Positions 52,467 to 64,000 of a stretch of 64,000 bases of DNA are shown one piece after another. Below the pieces are notes generated by a model. The model was given only the letters and a program-made list of their open reading frames with translations, had not been told where the DNA came from and made no database searches. The translations under genes were made by a program, and so were the position numbers. The first letter of the stretch is position 1. Every line of letters starts with the position of its first letter. This DNA comes from Primula veris. Lineage: Eukaryota > Streptophyta > Magnoliopsida > Ericales > Primulaceae. The DNA lies in NCBI GenBank assembly GCA_963682055.1, contig OY821751.1, forward strand, positions 11,594,001 through 11,658,000. Direction: 5' to 3'.

Positions 52467-54987
52467 CCCCTTCGTTTTGCCATCTTTTGAAAGCAATACG
52501 TCTCAAATTTCATCATCCATTCAATAATATACACAACATCTTCTCGTTCGTTAAATTGATTGTTTGACTGCTTATTTGTATTTGTTTGACGATTGTTGAC
52601 AACTAACTGGTATTAATTCCAATGGTTCGGATCTAGTGGAATTTTGTATGGCAGAATAGTTAATTACTAATGTATGATTGAAGTTGTAGACAAATGGTTC
52701 TAGTTGAACTTGTTATGATTGAACAATTTTGTCACGCACATCTAAAGTTATTGATTTAATCATTGTTAGTTAAAAACCCTGTAATAAAATTTTTGTCAAT
52801 ATGTTGGAATGAAAAATTAAATATTTGAATTGAATCAGTTGATTGCAAGTTTTGATGAATTGATTGATGGATTGATTGATGGATTGATTGATGGATGGAT
52901 AGATGAAGAAGTGAGATGATATTAGAAGATTATTTAACGATGAGTTTCGATTAAATTGATTGCATGAATTTGTTCAACTGAAGTAAAGAAATTTAGTAAT
53001 CACAACAATGTTTGAAATTGAAGATCAAGATCTATGCCACAAAAACTGAATGTTGCTTAATGATTATATCGGCTTGCAAGAAATTCAGTGAAGGTGGAGA
53101 TTTGTAATTTTAGACGCTTGGACCGATTCGGTGGATATTTTATTAATTTCTATATTTAGACTCTTTAAATTTATGTTTTCATGTAGTACATATTTTTAAT
53201 GAGATTAGGTTGCGCAATATATTTTCTATTTCATCAAAAGTAGACCTATGAAATGTTACATTTTCGATTTAGCACTAAACCTCTTGATTACCTAAATATA
53301 CAATGCAGTGTAGTTTTCTTAAAAGAGATAGAAAGATATAAAAGATATAAGGTCTAAACTCTAAATATTATTGTTAGGCTTGGGTTGATGGTTTTGATAT
53401 TGTGTTAGTTAGTTATTTTAATAGGTTGATTGGTTGTAACTCATTCAAATAGTGAATATATTAATCTCTCACCCACGAAATAGTCAAGAATCACAATTGT
53501 TTGTGATTCTTGGAGACCACGTATATTTTGATGTCTTCAAATTCGTCTGATTATTCATTTGTATTTGTTTGACATTTTTTCACAACAATTCGTATATAAC
53601 CACCCAACAACTATATATGCAAAACATCAAAAAATCTTTTTTTCCATACAACAGTAACTACTTTCTTTCTAAGGAGTAAAACTAATCCTGTTATTTTATA
53701 TTCTACTTTTTAATATACCGGAGCATCAGTTTAACAACAGTGGACTTTACTCTAAAGGATTTAGAAATTTCCTAACGAGTACGCAGAATATCACGAGCGA
53801 GAGGACTCAATCCAGATCCCAAGATTTGCTCGAGAAGGATTAAAATCTTAACCACTCACTCCAACATTAAAAAGGTAAAATTAAAAACCTTTTTTTCGCA
53901 TTCTAGTAATTTCACTAACACACGTAGAGAAGTGTAATGGATGAAGTAACAAGGAGGTAACAACCATAACCAACCTTCATCCTTAAATATACTCTTACAT
54001 ACGTACTAATGTACTTGCCATGTATAATAATTAAAACTTGGAAGTTCAAACTATTCGTAGGGTGTGCAAACCTAACACGGCCTCCCAAGTACTAGATAAG
54101 AAACCTAATTAATTTAACATATTTAATAAATAATATAATTATTTAATATTTGTAATTGTATATTGATGTACTTTTTGAAAGAAAATTTGGAGGAAATCTA
54201 TGTAAATCCATAGTGAATAATTTGTTAAGAAAACGAATGGATAAATATTTTATTTAATTTATTTCCATATTTCAATTCTAAATATTATTATAGAGGGTTT
54301 TAGCTAGTTTTCTATATTTTTGTTTTGGTTTTATTAAGTTGAATTTTTTTTTAGTTTTTTTGATTTAATTAGTATTTAATTTAAAGGTACTTTCAACTAA
54401 TTCCATGTTTTAAATTGAGTTTTATTGTGTTGGAAAAATGGTTTTTAGTTTACTAAATTATAAAATATATCAATTGTAAATACTATTAGCATAAAATATT
54501 AATTGATGGATTAATGAATCAATCGAATTTTTCCTAATCATAAATAACTACATAGATTTAACTTATAAATAAGGCTTAAACAATAGATGGAGGCACTTGT
54601 TAGTCAAACCGTATTCAGAATACTGAATATTTGACCTCTTCCGGATCAAAGAACCTTTCTTATGTGCAACATTATGTCTATCATTACGGAAAAACACATA
54701 AATTAACCTTAAACAGTATTCTTTCACACCCTTTGTCATCTCACTGACTACATACAATAAACTAACTTTAATCGGTGAAGTAACTAGATATTCACGACGA
54801 CAACTCACCCTCAAATTATCTAGCCCTTATAACCTCTATCAAAATATTGATATTAATCGAGGTATATAGTTATTTTGGTCATATATATGTGTGTGTATAT
54901 ATATATATATATATATGTATGCAACAAAACTAACAGATTAAAGCGATTCCAATGCATCCCAGTGTTGCGTGCTTTTGACAAATTGAG

Positions 54988-54990
<3 letters not shown>

Positions 54991-55035
<45 letters not shown>
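54991..55035. repeat. AT microsatellite
   Basis: It is an uninterrupted run of about 22 AT units. Confidence 0.95.
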
Positions 55036-55038
<3 letters not shown>

Positions 55039-55869
55039 GTATTTCAAATAAACATAAAATATATAATTAAATGACAAAATACATATACAAGAACGGATTC
55101 GGAATACCAAGAACCTTCAGTATAAGAGTCCATTTCGCATATCGGCATTTCTTAGTGCCTACACAATGGTACCATTTTTTTCTATAATTAACAAGAACAA
55201 AAAAAGGAAAAACACCACTCACCTATTTCAGAAAATAGGAGAATCAATGCAACTGCAAACTAAATTCCCTCTATTTTCTAAGTGTCGACTATCATGTTAG
55301 TCGTCTTACTCATAACTTAAAATAGGAGAATCAATGCAACCACAAACTAAAATCCCACAATTTGTACATGACACCTATTGAGAACCATAGAAGAACCAAG
55401 TTAAAAACTAAATGTTTTTCTTTTCAAATCTTATTAAGGAGCCCAAGGGATTTCTGACCTAGCACACTTAACAAGACTCGAACTCTACACCTTCCATGAT
55501 AATGTGGGTACTAGCCTACCAAACTACTTCTAGTGATATTATAAATTTCTAATGTCGGAACCATCAAAATTTTAAGTTAAAGAGATGAAGACAAAAGGTG
55601 GTTAACATTCATTAGACTGCTTATCCAAATATTGTTCATCATACAATATGATTACAAATTATATAAATATATGAGTTAGTTGTATCAAAATAAGTGTACC
55701 CAATGATGAAACGAACCATTTTATAATCAACACATGAATTCTACTTTATTGCAAGAAAAAGTAAACACAAATAATATTTAATAAATTATCCTAACTATTT
55801 TTGTAATTCTAGAGGAATAATAATTTATGATATTGATTAGACCACATGTTTATAAAGGGGTTTTAAAAG

Positions 55870-57310
55870 AAATATTATCATATTGATCAAACTTTTGAAT
55901 TCATACATCGACCCTAATTGTGTGCAAGAGAAATTATTATTTTATCATTTACATAGGTTTTATATTGACTAACCACCAAAGAAAATCTCTCTCTCTCTCT
56001 CCCTCCCACCCTCCCTCTCCGTCCCTCCCTTATCAATGATGATACTAAGGTATAGCGTATTTCCTAATGACTATTGACTATCATATCTTATCATATCACA
56101 ATATATCTTTAGCCATCTACAAGATATATTGTATTAATCGCTTTATATCCTTCCATATTGATCCGCCGACCTGACTTGCTCATGGGAACGTACCATGATG
56201 CCTCTACACATCGAGTAGGGGCATAACAGAGGGCCACGATCCTCATGATACGTAAGTTGGTGGTGAAGACCCCTTGCAATTAATATCCTCTCCTTCTCAA
56301 ACTCAAGATAGCACTGGTCTGTGCGGCTAGAACTACGCTCCTCGAGGTGGAAATAACCTATATATATTCGGTGTCTTCTTTCCTTATAATGATATTTACT
56401 TCCTGATTATGTCATATCAGTATATATTTGTGGTATACTAGCTCCTCGAGGGGGAACCCTAACTGTCCTCCATGAAAGGGCCAATAAAGGCAATTAATTG
56501 CTAGGTTGAATACTAGGAATTACTCCATATATTATAAAAAATACGGAATTGATATCCTATATTTTGAACTCCATCAGAAGTTGTAGAGTCGCTAAACATG
56601 TATCTGCTAGTGCATATGGAACCTTCATCTAGGGTTACATACCAACGTTTTTTATTTTCACGTGGTGTGATAATTCACTACAATAAAGTGTCATAAACAT
56701 CATACGCTTTGTTTATATACTGATGGTAAACTGAGTGCCGTTAAACTGATGGTAAAAAATGCTAACATGTGAAATAGACCCTTATACTGAAGGTTCATGA
56801 TATTCCGAATCCGTTCTTATATATTTAGCTTGTCATGGAATTATATACTTTATGTATTTTTAAATACACTTATATATGATCTCAATTGTCAAAAACACGC
56901 AAACAGTGGGAGGCATTGCGACTACTTTATTGTGTAAATTTGGTTGTACATGACCAAAATTAGTATATAACTCGATTACTGTCAATACTTTTATAGATGG
57001 ACAAGCATTGTCTGATAATTCTTGAAATTCTTTAGCTTAAACAAAAAGGATTTAAAACAAAATTAATCGAGATTAACAACCACCACATGCTAAAATGTAA
57101 AACATGCCTTAGCGAATCGTGAGTGAATTATGAAGTCCTAGTCTTTCCTAAATCATGAAATGGATTATGCAATCGCATTTCATCATAGCTCGTCCAGTCA
57201 AATCCATAGTTCTCATTGTTGTTGTGCATAAGCTCACCTTCACCACCTTTATTTTCCATTGAAAATATCCGAGCTTCCACAGGTAGACCACTCCTCATGA
57301 ACTCTTGACC
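55870..57310. repeat. Second copy of the duplicated host block, uninterrupted
   Basis: It matches, in order, 38211-38590, 43430-43997 and 43998-44722, but lacks the gag-only element, the copia-like scrap and the inverted Tekay fragment. It therefore shows the arrangement before those insertions. Confidence 0.7.
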
Positions 57311-58690
57311 AAGTCTCCTACTTGAGTTTCCGCCAAATGATGCTTCATTTCTACCAACATTAATCAGCTTCTTAGGTATACTAGCATTATTCTGATTAAT
57401 AGGGTTGTTCCCAAACCAATGGTTTCTAAAACATTGTTATAAAAAAACTAAGTTAGGTTTTTCCTAAAACATTGAGTATGTATTGAAAGTGTAATCTCCA
57501 TTGTTTGGATTCTTGTCCCAAGGGTTTTTGAATGTAAGAGAGAGACTTATAACAAATTTCACCAGCAAATAAACCTTGTTTTATTTTGATAGATTTTAAG
57601 CAATTAGTAGCAATGGCATCATAATCGAGCCAAACATAAAGGGCCTCAAACTAGATACTAGGAACCAAAAGCACAAAATTCGAGAAAGTAAAGAATCATT
57701 TGACCTTCCACATCATGACGACATTACAAATCGATACTGACATTCAAAAATCGAAAAACCTTAGCATATTCATAAATTTAAAAATTCCAGTCCAAGCAAA
57801 GATTTATTCTCTTTTAACCTCTTCTCTTTATAGCAAGGCTTAATAATTCCGTAGTTGTTAAGTTATTCATAGGATCATGTTCTTCCTCATCTTTCTTATG
57901 CTTAGAAGAAACTTGAATTAAATTTTCTTTTGGAGACCTTTCCACACTACTCTCGCCCTACTTGCTGATTGCTCTTTCTTTTACCAGTTGCTCCTTCATT
58001 ATATCATCATATTTTTCAATAGCACTAGACTCGAAATTCAGAGAGTGAATAGGTATTTGAGATCCTGTAATCGAGCAAAAAAAAACACAAATATTTGAAC
58101 ATGCTAACTTATACTATTTGATTTCCATCAAAGAAGGAAAGGACAAAATTGTTCAAGAGAAAAATGGAAGCTCTTCTAAAAAAGCACTTGTGTTACCGGT
58201 CTGCCTTAAGCCAAACAAAATAAAGATTGGATCTTTAGTTCTTTACTATTTAATGTTATAGTAACAATTTCGAAAGTAACTTGCTTACGACCAATATTGA
58301 ACTTGAAATGAGATCTGGGGAGAATCGGCACTTCATGGTCTTCCTGATCATGAGCCTTTGTGATTACTTAGGGAGATGTAATTTAGTGATTAAATTACAA
58401 AATTGAAAAAAATGAAATGCTAGAATATTATTGTGATATTAATAATCTGCTCTCGAAAGTAGACTACTCTAATTTCGGTTTTGACTTTAGTGGTATGGTT
58501 GGACCTAATCTTTGTTGTTTACGAACAATACTAAACTTTTGTATTTAGATCTCATTGTTTTGAGATTTGAGGATAAGCAAGTTGTTTGTAAAATGCTTAG
58601 TTGGTCTGTTGCGATTTATATCCAATTTTGTCACTTACATGATGTGCTTCAACTTGGATATATCTTAGGTTTAGCTAGTAAATCATTGTT
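56880..58690. repeat. Left arm of a 3.8-kb imperfect palindrome (includes family copy 3)
   Basis: The reverse complement matches 58870-60645 along its length with frequent mismatches and indels. Corresponding landmarks are CACGCAAACAGTGGGAGGCA against CCTCCCAGTGTTTGCGTA (near 60620), AACATTGTTATAAAAA against its inverse near 60125, CTGCTCTCGAAAGTAGACTA against TAGTCTACTTTCGGGAGCAG (near 59105), and CTTTTGTATTTAG against its inverse near 59025. Its minus strand holds broken coding text (YGFDWTSYDEM; EQLVKERAISKQGESS). Confidence 0.75.
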
Positions 58691-58869
58691 ACCAAACCAC
58701 ACTATTTCTTTCATTCTTTTTGTTTTTATATATAGAATATTTACCTTTCAAAAAAGGAAAAAATGGTAAAGGAGTGAAAAATATTATGAACTGATAATAA
58801 GTTTATAATACTTGTCACGCTTTGACCAATTTTTAATCTTTTGGAAGGTAAGTAATACTATATATAAAA

Positions 58870-60645
58870 ACAAAAACAAAAACAAAATAGCTCAACAAAG
58901 CTTAGATTGATCAAAGTTGACGCACATATGTAAGTGAAAAAATTAGATATAAATCGAATAGACCAAACACAGATTTTACAGCCAACATGGTTATTTTCAA
59001 ATCGCTCAACAAGAAGATGAACTAAATACAAAAGATAAATAAAGCCCGTAAATACCTAAAATTAGGTCCATAAACCTCTAAAGTGCAAACGAAAGGTCTA
59101 GGTAGTCTACTTTCGGGAGCAGATTATTAACATCACAAAAATATACTAGCGTTGTTACTTTTTTCAATTATGTAATTTAATCACTAAATTTCAGCTACCC
59201 GAGTAAACACAAATGCTCACGATCGTTAAGATGATGAAGTGTTTATTCTTCGTAGATGTCATTTCAAGTTTAGCACTGGTCGTTAAGACGATGAAGTGTT
59301 TATAACTGTTACTGTAACATTAAAAAGTAAAGAACTAAAGTTCCACTCGTTTTTGTTTGACATAAGAGAGACCGGTAAATACAAGTGTTTTCTAGAAGAG
59401 CTTCCATTTGGCTCTTGGACAATTTTGTTCTTTCTAGCTATGACAGGATTAATACGGTATAAGTTAACAAGTTGAAACATTTATGGTTTCATTTGACTTG
59501 ATTATAGGAACTCAAATACCTATTCATTCTCTGGGTTTTGAGCCTAGTGCTATTAAAAATATGATGATGGCATGGCGGAGCAAATGGTAAAACAAAGAGG
59601 AATTGGCAAGCGGGGTGAGAGCAATGTGGAGAGATCCCAAATGGAAAATGTTATTCAAGGTTCTTTTAAGCGTAAGAAAGATGGGGAAGACCATGATCAT
59701 CTGAATAAGTTAACAACTAAGGAGTTGTTGAGCCTTGGTAGTAATAGAAGAGGTTAAAAGAGAATGAATCTTGGATTTTTAATTTTATGAATATGCTTAG
59801 CTGTTTCGATTGTTGAATGTTATTATGGATTTGTAATGTTGTCATGTTACAGATGTGGAAGGTCCAATGGTTATTTATTTTCTCGACTTTTTTTTTTTTG
59901 ATTCCTAGTCTTTGGTTTGAGGCCCTTTCCATTTGGCTCGATTATGATGTAATTGCAACTAATTGCTTAAAATTAGTAAAAATTGACCCAGGTTAGTTTG
60001 GTGGTGATAGTCATTCTAAGTATCTCTCTTACATTAAAAACTCTTGGGACGAGAATCTTAACAATGGCAATTCTACTTTAAATTCTGACTTAATGTTATA
60101 GAAAAAACCTGACTTAGTTTTTGATAACAATGTTTTAGAAAACATTGGTTTGGGAACAACCCTATTAATCAGAGCGATGCTGGTGTACCTAAGAAGATGA
60201 ATAATGTTGGTGGAAATGAGCGAGAATATGGTGGAATCTCAAGTAGGGGACTCTAGCACGCATTCATGTGGGGTTGTCCGAATATGGGAGCTTGGATCTT
60301 TTCTTCAGAAAATTAAGGTGGTGAATGTGAGCTTATGCTCAACAACCAGGAGAACTATGGGTTTGGTTGGATGAGATATGATCAAATGCGATCACAGAAT
60401 CCATATCATGATCCTTTGAGGTATGTTTTACATTTTTGCGTGTACGGGTTATTGGTCTTGATTTTGAATATTTTTCTTTTCTGTTGAAGATAAAGAATTT
60501 AAGAAATTATCAGCTAAATTGCTTGTCCCTCTATCAAATTATTGACATTAATCGAGGTATATACTTATTTTGATCATATGCAACAAAATTTACAGATTAA
60601 AGCGACCGCAATGCCTCCCAGTGTTTGCGTATTTTTTATAATTGA
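58870..60645. repeat. Right arm of the 3.8-kb imperfect palindrome (includes family copy 4)
   Basis: It is inverted relative to 56880-58690, with a spacer of about 180 bp (58690-58870). Its plus strand has a short open stretch (59635-59755) encoding RSQMENVIQGSFKRKKDGED, parallel to ESSVERSPKENLIQ in the other arm, so both arms come from one former gene. No intact frame remains. Confidence 0.75.
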
Positions 60646-63054
60646 AATGTTTATCTATATAAGAGTACTACTGCAACATGATTTACTGTGCACAATCTAA
60701 GTAGTGAAACATAATTGGTATATCAAGAGAACTTAATTAATCACATCATGCATGAGGCGGTTCCACTACAAACTTGTATTAGAGACCCAATGTCATGAAA
60801 TATTGCAATTTCATAAGAACTTAATCAGAAAATTTTTTGAAGTGGCCGACGACAAGTTAAAGTTTTTTGATGATTTAGCTACTAAATACGAGACTGCTAT
60901 AGTTTCACAGTAAGAGAATGTACTTGCAGTGGAAATTTCAAGAAGGTACAATGTTACTCTTAATACAGAAAAGCACATACAGAGGGACCACAATGCTCAA
61001 ATTGAGAATATTAATCTAAATGAGGGTGAACTAACTGTGGAAACTTAGGTGGATGAAAAAGAGGGAAAAAAAGGAAAATTGCTAAATGGAAGGGCATTAA
61101 ATTACCAAGGGATCATAGGAAAACAAAAACGCATAGATACAACACTAGAAGCAAGAATAAATCAATTAATAATATCTATGACCTCTATGACTAATGGGAT
61201 TATGGTAGTTGTTAGTTACTATGTGCTAATAACTAAAGTCAGCTTATAAGATTTTTTAAAAAGTAAAGTTACAAAGAGGTAATTAAATGAAATGTTGGGA
61301 ATTCTATAGTTACCGGGGTTTGGAAGATACAAGGATTGGTGTTGATAATCATCCCTGATTGATAGAATTACTTTGAGATTTGTCTCCTTTATTGATGAAG
61401 ATATCGAAAGTAGTTATATATAGTTACAAAAACTGGGGAGTAGTTGGATCATAATCATGGGTAGCAATTACCTTGAGGGAGGATTTTTACTTGTTAATTT
61501 AACATGGATAAGGTATTCATCTCTCCCTCTCTAAGAACTCGTCTGGATCTAACAGTTTAACGGAGAAAAAGAAGAAGACAAAGAGCAGAGTTATCTTAAA
61601 GTCAACTAGTTATTTTTTGTATGGGCAATTAACATAAACATACTGTACACCTATTATATTAACAAAAATATAACATCAAAAGTTAAATTATCAAAATCAT
61701 ACATTCAATTAATAATTAATAAAAAACAAAAAATCTGATTCATCACTCCTAATCTCTTTCCTCTCTCTCGTCCTTTCACTCTCTCATCCTCTCACCCTCT
61801 CTCCAATCTCTCTCTCCTCATTCTCTCTCCCTCCAATCTCTCTCCTCCTCCTTGTCACTCTCTTTGATCTCTCATTCTTCCTTTTTTTTCCGATTTCTCT
61901 GCTCATCATCCCTCTATTTTTTCGATCTTTTTGTTCTCCTCGGTCTCTCTCCGATCTCTCTATACCATGGAGATTGAGATGGACACATCTATCGGAATTG
62001 GCGACGATGGTATAGAATGAGGTTGATGTCGACGGAGATGCCGTCATCGAAGGAGAGGCCAACAACGGCGAAGTGGTAGTTCGATATCAGAAGACGGGTA
62101 AGAGTTGGATTTGTTAATTAGTGTATAATGTTGAAAAATAAGTGTATGAATTACATGAATTAAGGGTATGGATTTGAATATTATGTAAATAAGGATACGA
62201 ATTATGTAAATTGGGGTATGAACTTTGAAAATAAGTGTGAACTCTACGAATCAGGATATGAACTTTTGAAATAATGTTATGAACTTTTTGAATAACGGTA
62301 TGAAAAATGCAAATTATGGTATGAACTTTTGAAATAAAAATATGAAATTTTGAAATAAGTGTATGAGAAATCAAATTAGGGTATGAACTTTTGAAATAAA
62401 TGTATGAACATTTGGAATAAGGGTATGAAATATACAAATTAGGATATGAACTTTTGGGTATATTTTCGTTAATTAGAAATTTTTGGATATGTTTTTGTTA
62501 ATTTAGTTTCAAAAATAGTATGTTTTGTTAATTTATCCTTCTTTGTACTTTAATGGAGCTAAATTTTGTTATTTGTATTTAGAACCAACAAGTTACATAA
62601 GTTTCGGTATCAATTATTTATTGATATTGTTGTTGTAATAAGGTCGGATGACCAATTTAAACCCACTATAAATAAAACTTGTGGACAATTCCCACTTTTA
62701 ATTTAAAAAAATATGAAGAATAGTTTTATCTTTTCTTATAAGTTTAAAAAATTTCGGAATCATACAAAACCACCAAAAAAATAAGTTGAACATGTTTGGA
62801 TATAGAGTTAACTGTGTTAATCTTGTAATATGTATAAGCCTTGTAATGTATCTATATGTAGTTCTCAATTCCTCAGGCTTTAGTATTACCAAATAGAGAG
62901 GGAAGGTATTATAAAGAGAGAATCTATATTTGTGAGAGAATAATAAATTTGTGATCAAAATGAGAAAATGATGAAAAGATATGTTACTTAATAAAATAAA
63001 CACCACACTTGAAAACACTTTTAAAGATACTAACATATACTACATGATTCTACT
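60646..63054. other. AT-rich DNA with CT tract and degenerate repeats
   Basis: 60780-61110 has a broken coding-like stretch (EVADDKLKFFDDLATKYET) related to 48650-48895. 61745-61960 is a CTCTCT-rich tract followed by ATG at 61967 and about 40 readable codons (MEIEMDTSIGIGDDGIE) ending in a stop, with a GGTAAGAG donor-like site at 62096-62103. It might be the remains of a 5' UTR and first exon. No intact gene is seen. Confidence 0.4.
62130..62460. repeat. Degenerate 18-25-bp tandem repeats
   Basis: Variants of GTATGAACTTTTGAAATAA repeat about fifteen times with drifting length and sequence. The reverse frame shows matching SYPYS/FHIFISKVH peptide echoes, an artefact of the repeat. Confidence 0.75.
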
Positions 63055-64000
63055 TCTTTTTACTCTTTATTTTAACTTTGATGCTACATGATATGTACCA
63101 AATCTTAAACAAGACTTGAGAATCGAGATATTTGAAAATTAAGTATGTTTTTATGTACTAATCAATAATTGTCCCATCAAAACTAGATTTCTTGTTCATT
63201 CTAATCCTCTTTTAATATCCATATAAAGGTTACTAGCATCGGCTCGAAAAAGCATATATATCGAGAAGGCATGGTAGTTGAATGTATGACTATGAAGATT
63301 ATGGTAGTTGCTAGTTAAGTATCATCATTGAGCTATGTTCACGAGGCATATATATCGAGAAGGCATGGAGTATTAAAAGAGTACTTTGAAGATCAGAGTT
63401 TCAAAAAATTTCAAAATGAAATAGTTAAAGATAATTATAAAATGAATCTAAGATTTATTCTCACAAGTGATAGACGGGTTTATTACTTTATCCTCAAAGA
63501 CATCCACTTGATTTGAGAAATTTGTGTTTTTAGTCCTTGTATTTTCATGTCGTTTAGATCAGTTTTCTAATGTAATAAGACTTTTGGCCAGTTACACTAT
63601 AAAATTAATGAAATTAGTGGGTCTTCCCCACGTTGAATTAAAAAAAAACTTTACAAGCTTACCCTATAATATACCATCTTTTATCAATTTCATTTTAATT
63701 CTTCTAAAATTTGCAAGAAGGTGACATAAATGTTCCAATTATTTTAATATCTTGTAAGAAAATAACAGTACTAGTGATGTATGGAAATTATAACTAATAA
63801 TCTATATCATTGCATATTTGAATTAAAATTTATAAGTTGGTAACCAAACTTATCGTTGCTTAAATTTTTGGTTACAAAATATTAGTAAAGAGATATTTTT
63901 TTCAATTTTAGCACGTGGCCAAAAATATCTGAGCAATGGGCCCTTGGGGAAAATAACATGAACTACTCGGGACAATAAAAAAAAGCATAGGGATAAAATG
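63055..64000. repeat. Direct-repeat blocks A and B, second copy
   Basis: 63055-63240 matches 47135-47330 and 63287-64000 matches 48939-49680, in the same order and orientation. In the first copy the blocks are separated by 1.6 kb (including the Stowaway-like MITE); here only about 50 bp separate them. The block runs past the end of the window. Confidence 0.8.

Larger units (their letters stand above)
51945..55865. other. AT-rich DNA without genes
   Basis: This stretch is dominated by A and T. It contains long TA microsatellites (52406-52463, 54893-54917, 54991-55035), a GATT/GATG run near 52860-52905, and a short GC-richer phrase ACTAGTAATCGTGGCCCACG at 52122-52141. No reading frame with protein-like composition and no RNA gene was recognised. 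Confidence 0.6.

Noticed and set aside
54563..54814. 83-codon minus-strand frame
   Set aside because: There is no recognisable domain, no relation to neighbouring fragments, and a random-like composition for AT-rich DNA.
61784..62065. 93-codon minus-strand frame rich in Arg/Glu/Arg-Glu-Arg
   Set aside because: It is the antisense translation of a CTCTCT tract; composition explains it.

Overview
The window is nuclear DNA of a flowering plant, probably a eudicot. The signs are AT-rich non-coding DNA with TA microsatellites, spliced genes with GT-AG introns, Ty3/gypsy and Ty1/copia LTR retrotransposons, an L1-type LINE remnant, a Stowaway-like MITE, and gene fragments of plant-specific families. 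I cannot name the species.

Region 1 (about 2.5-25 kb): one intact host gene on the minus strand, a stress-associated protein with two AN1 and two C2H2 zinc fingers. It has a 33-codon first exon (24918-24820) and a second exon at 3267-2542, separated by a 21.5-kb intron. Inside the intron sits a 16,956-bp LTR retrotransposon (7191-24146) with 565-bp LTRs that look identical, a CATAT target duplication and an uninterrupted 1972-residue gag-pol frame. RT/RNase H architecture places it in the Tat (Ogre/Retand-like) lineage. Between gag-pol and its 3' LTR lie 9.8 kb holding a 9-copy 86-bp tandem repeat and a series of eight coding segments in the opposite orientation. Five are compact coiled-coil genes, each with its own TATA box. 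The sixth is a spliced gene with a domain like the 'putative gypsy type transposon' family, and two more segments may be its 3' exons. This antisense cassette is the most interesting object here.

Region 2 (25-29.3 kb): no intact gene. A frameshifted fragment of a Nodulin Homeobox (NDX)-like gene lies at 27.4-27.9 kb, followed by one member of a four-copy fragment family.

Region 3 (29.36-47.05 kb): a nest of decayed retroelements. A Tekay/Del-type chromovirus (29359-38210, minus) has many stops and frameshifts and a truncated 5' LTR. A gag-only element (about 38.7-42.84 kb, minus) has lost its 3' LTR. A copia-like gag scrap and an LTR-like block follow, then an inverted 3' end of the same Tekay family (44725-47045, plus).

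Region 4 (47-64 kb): host-like AT-rich DNA with a Stowaway-like MITE, a 3' fragment of a berberine-bridge-enzyme-like gene (pseudogene), a LINE RNase H remnant, large direct duplications (blocks near 38.2, 43.4-44.7, 47.1 and 48.9-49.7 kb recur near 55.9-57.3 and 63.1-64 kb), and a 3.8-kb imperfect palindrome centred near 58.78 kb. Apart from the zinc-finger gene and the genes of the young retrotransposon, I find no intact gene.
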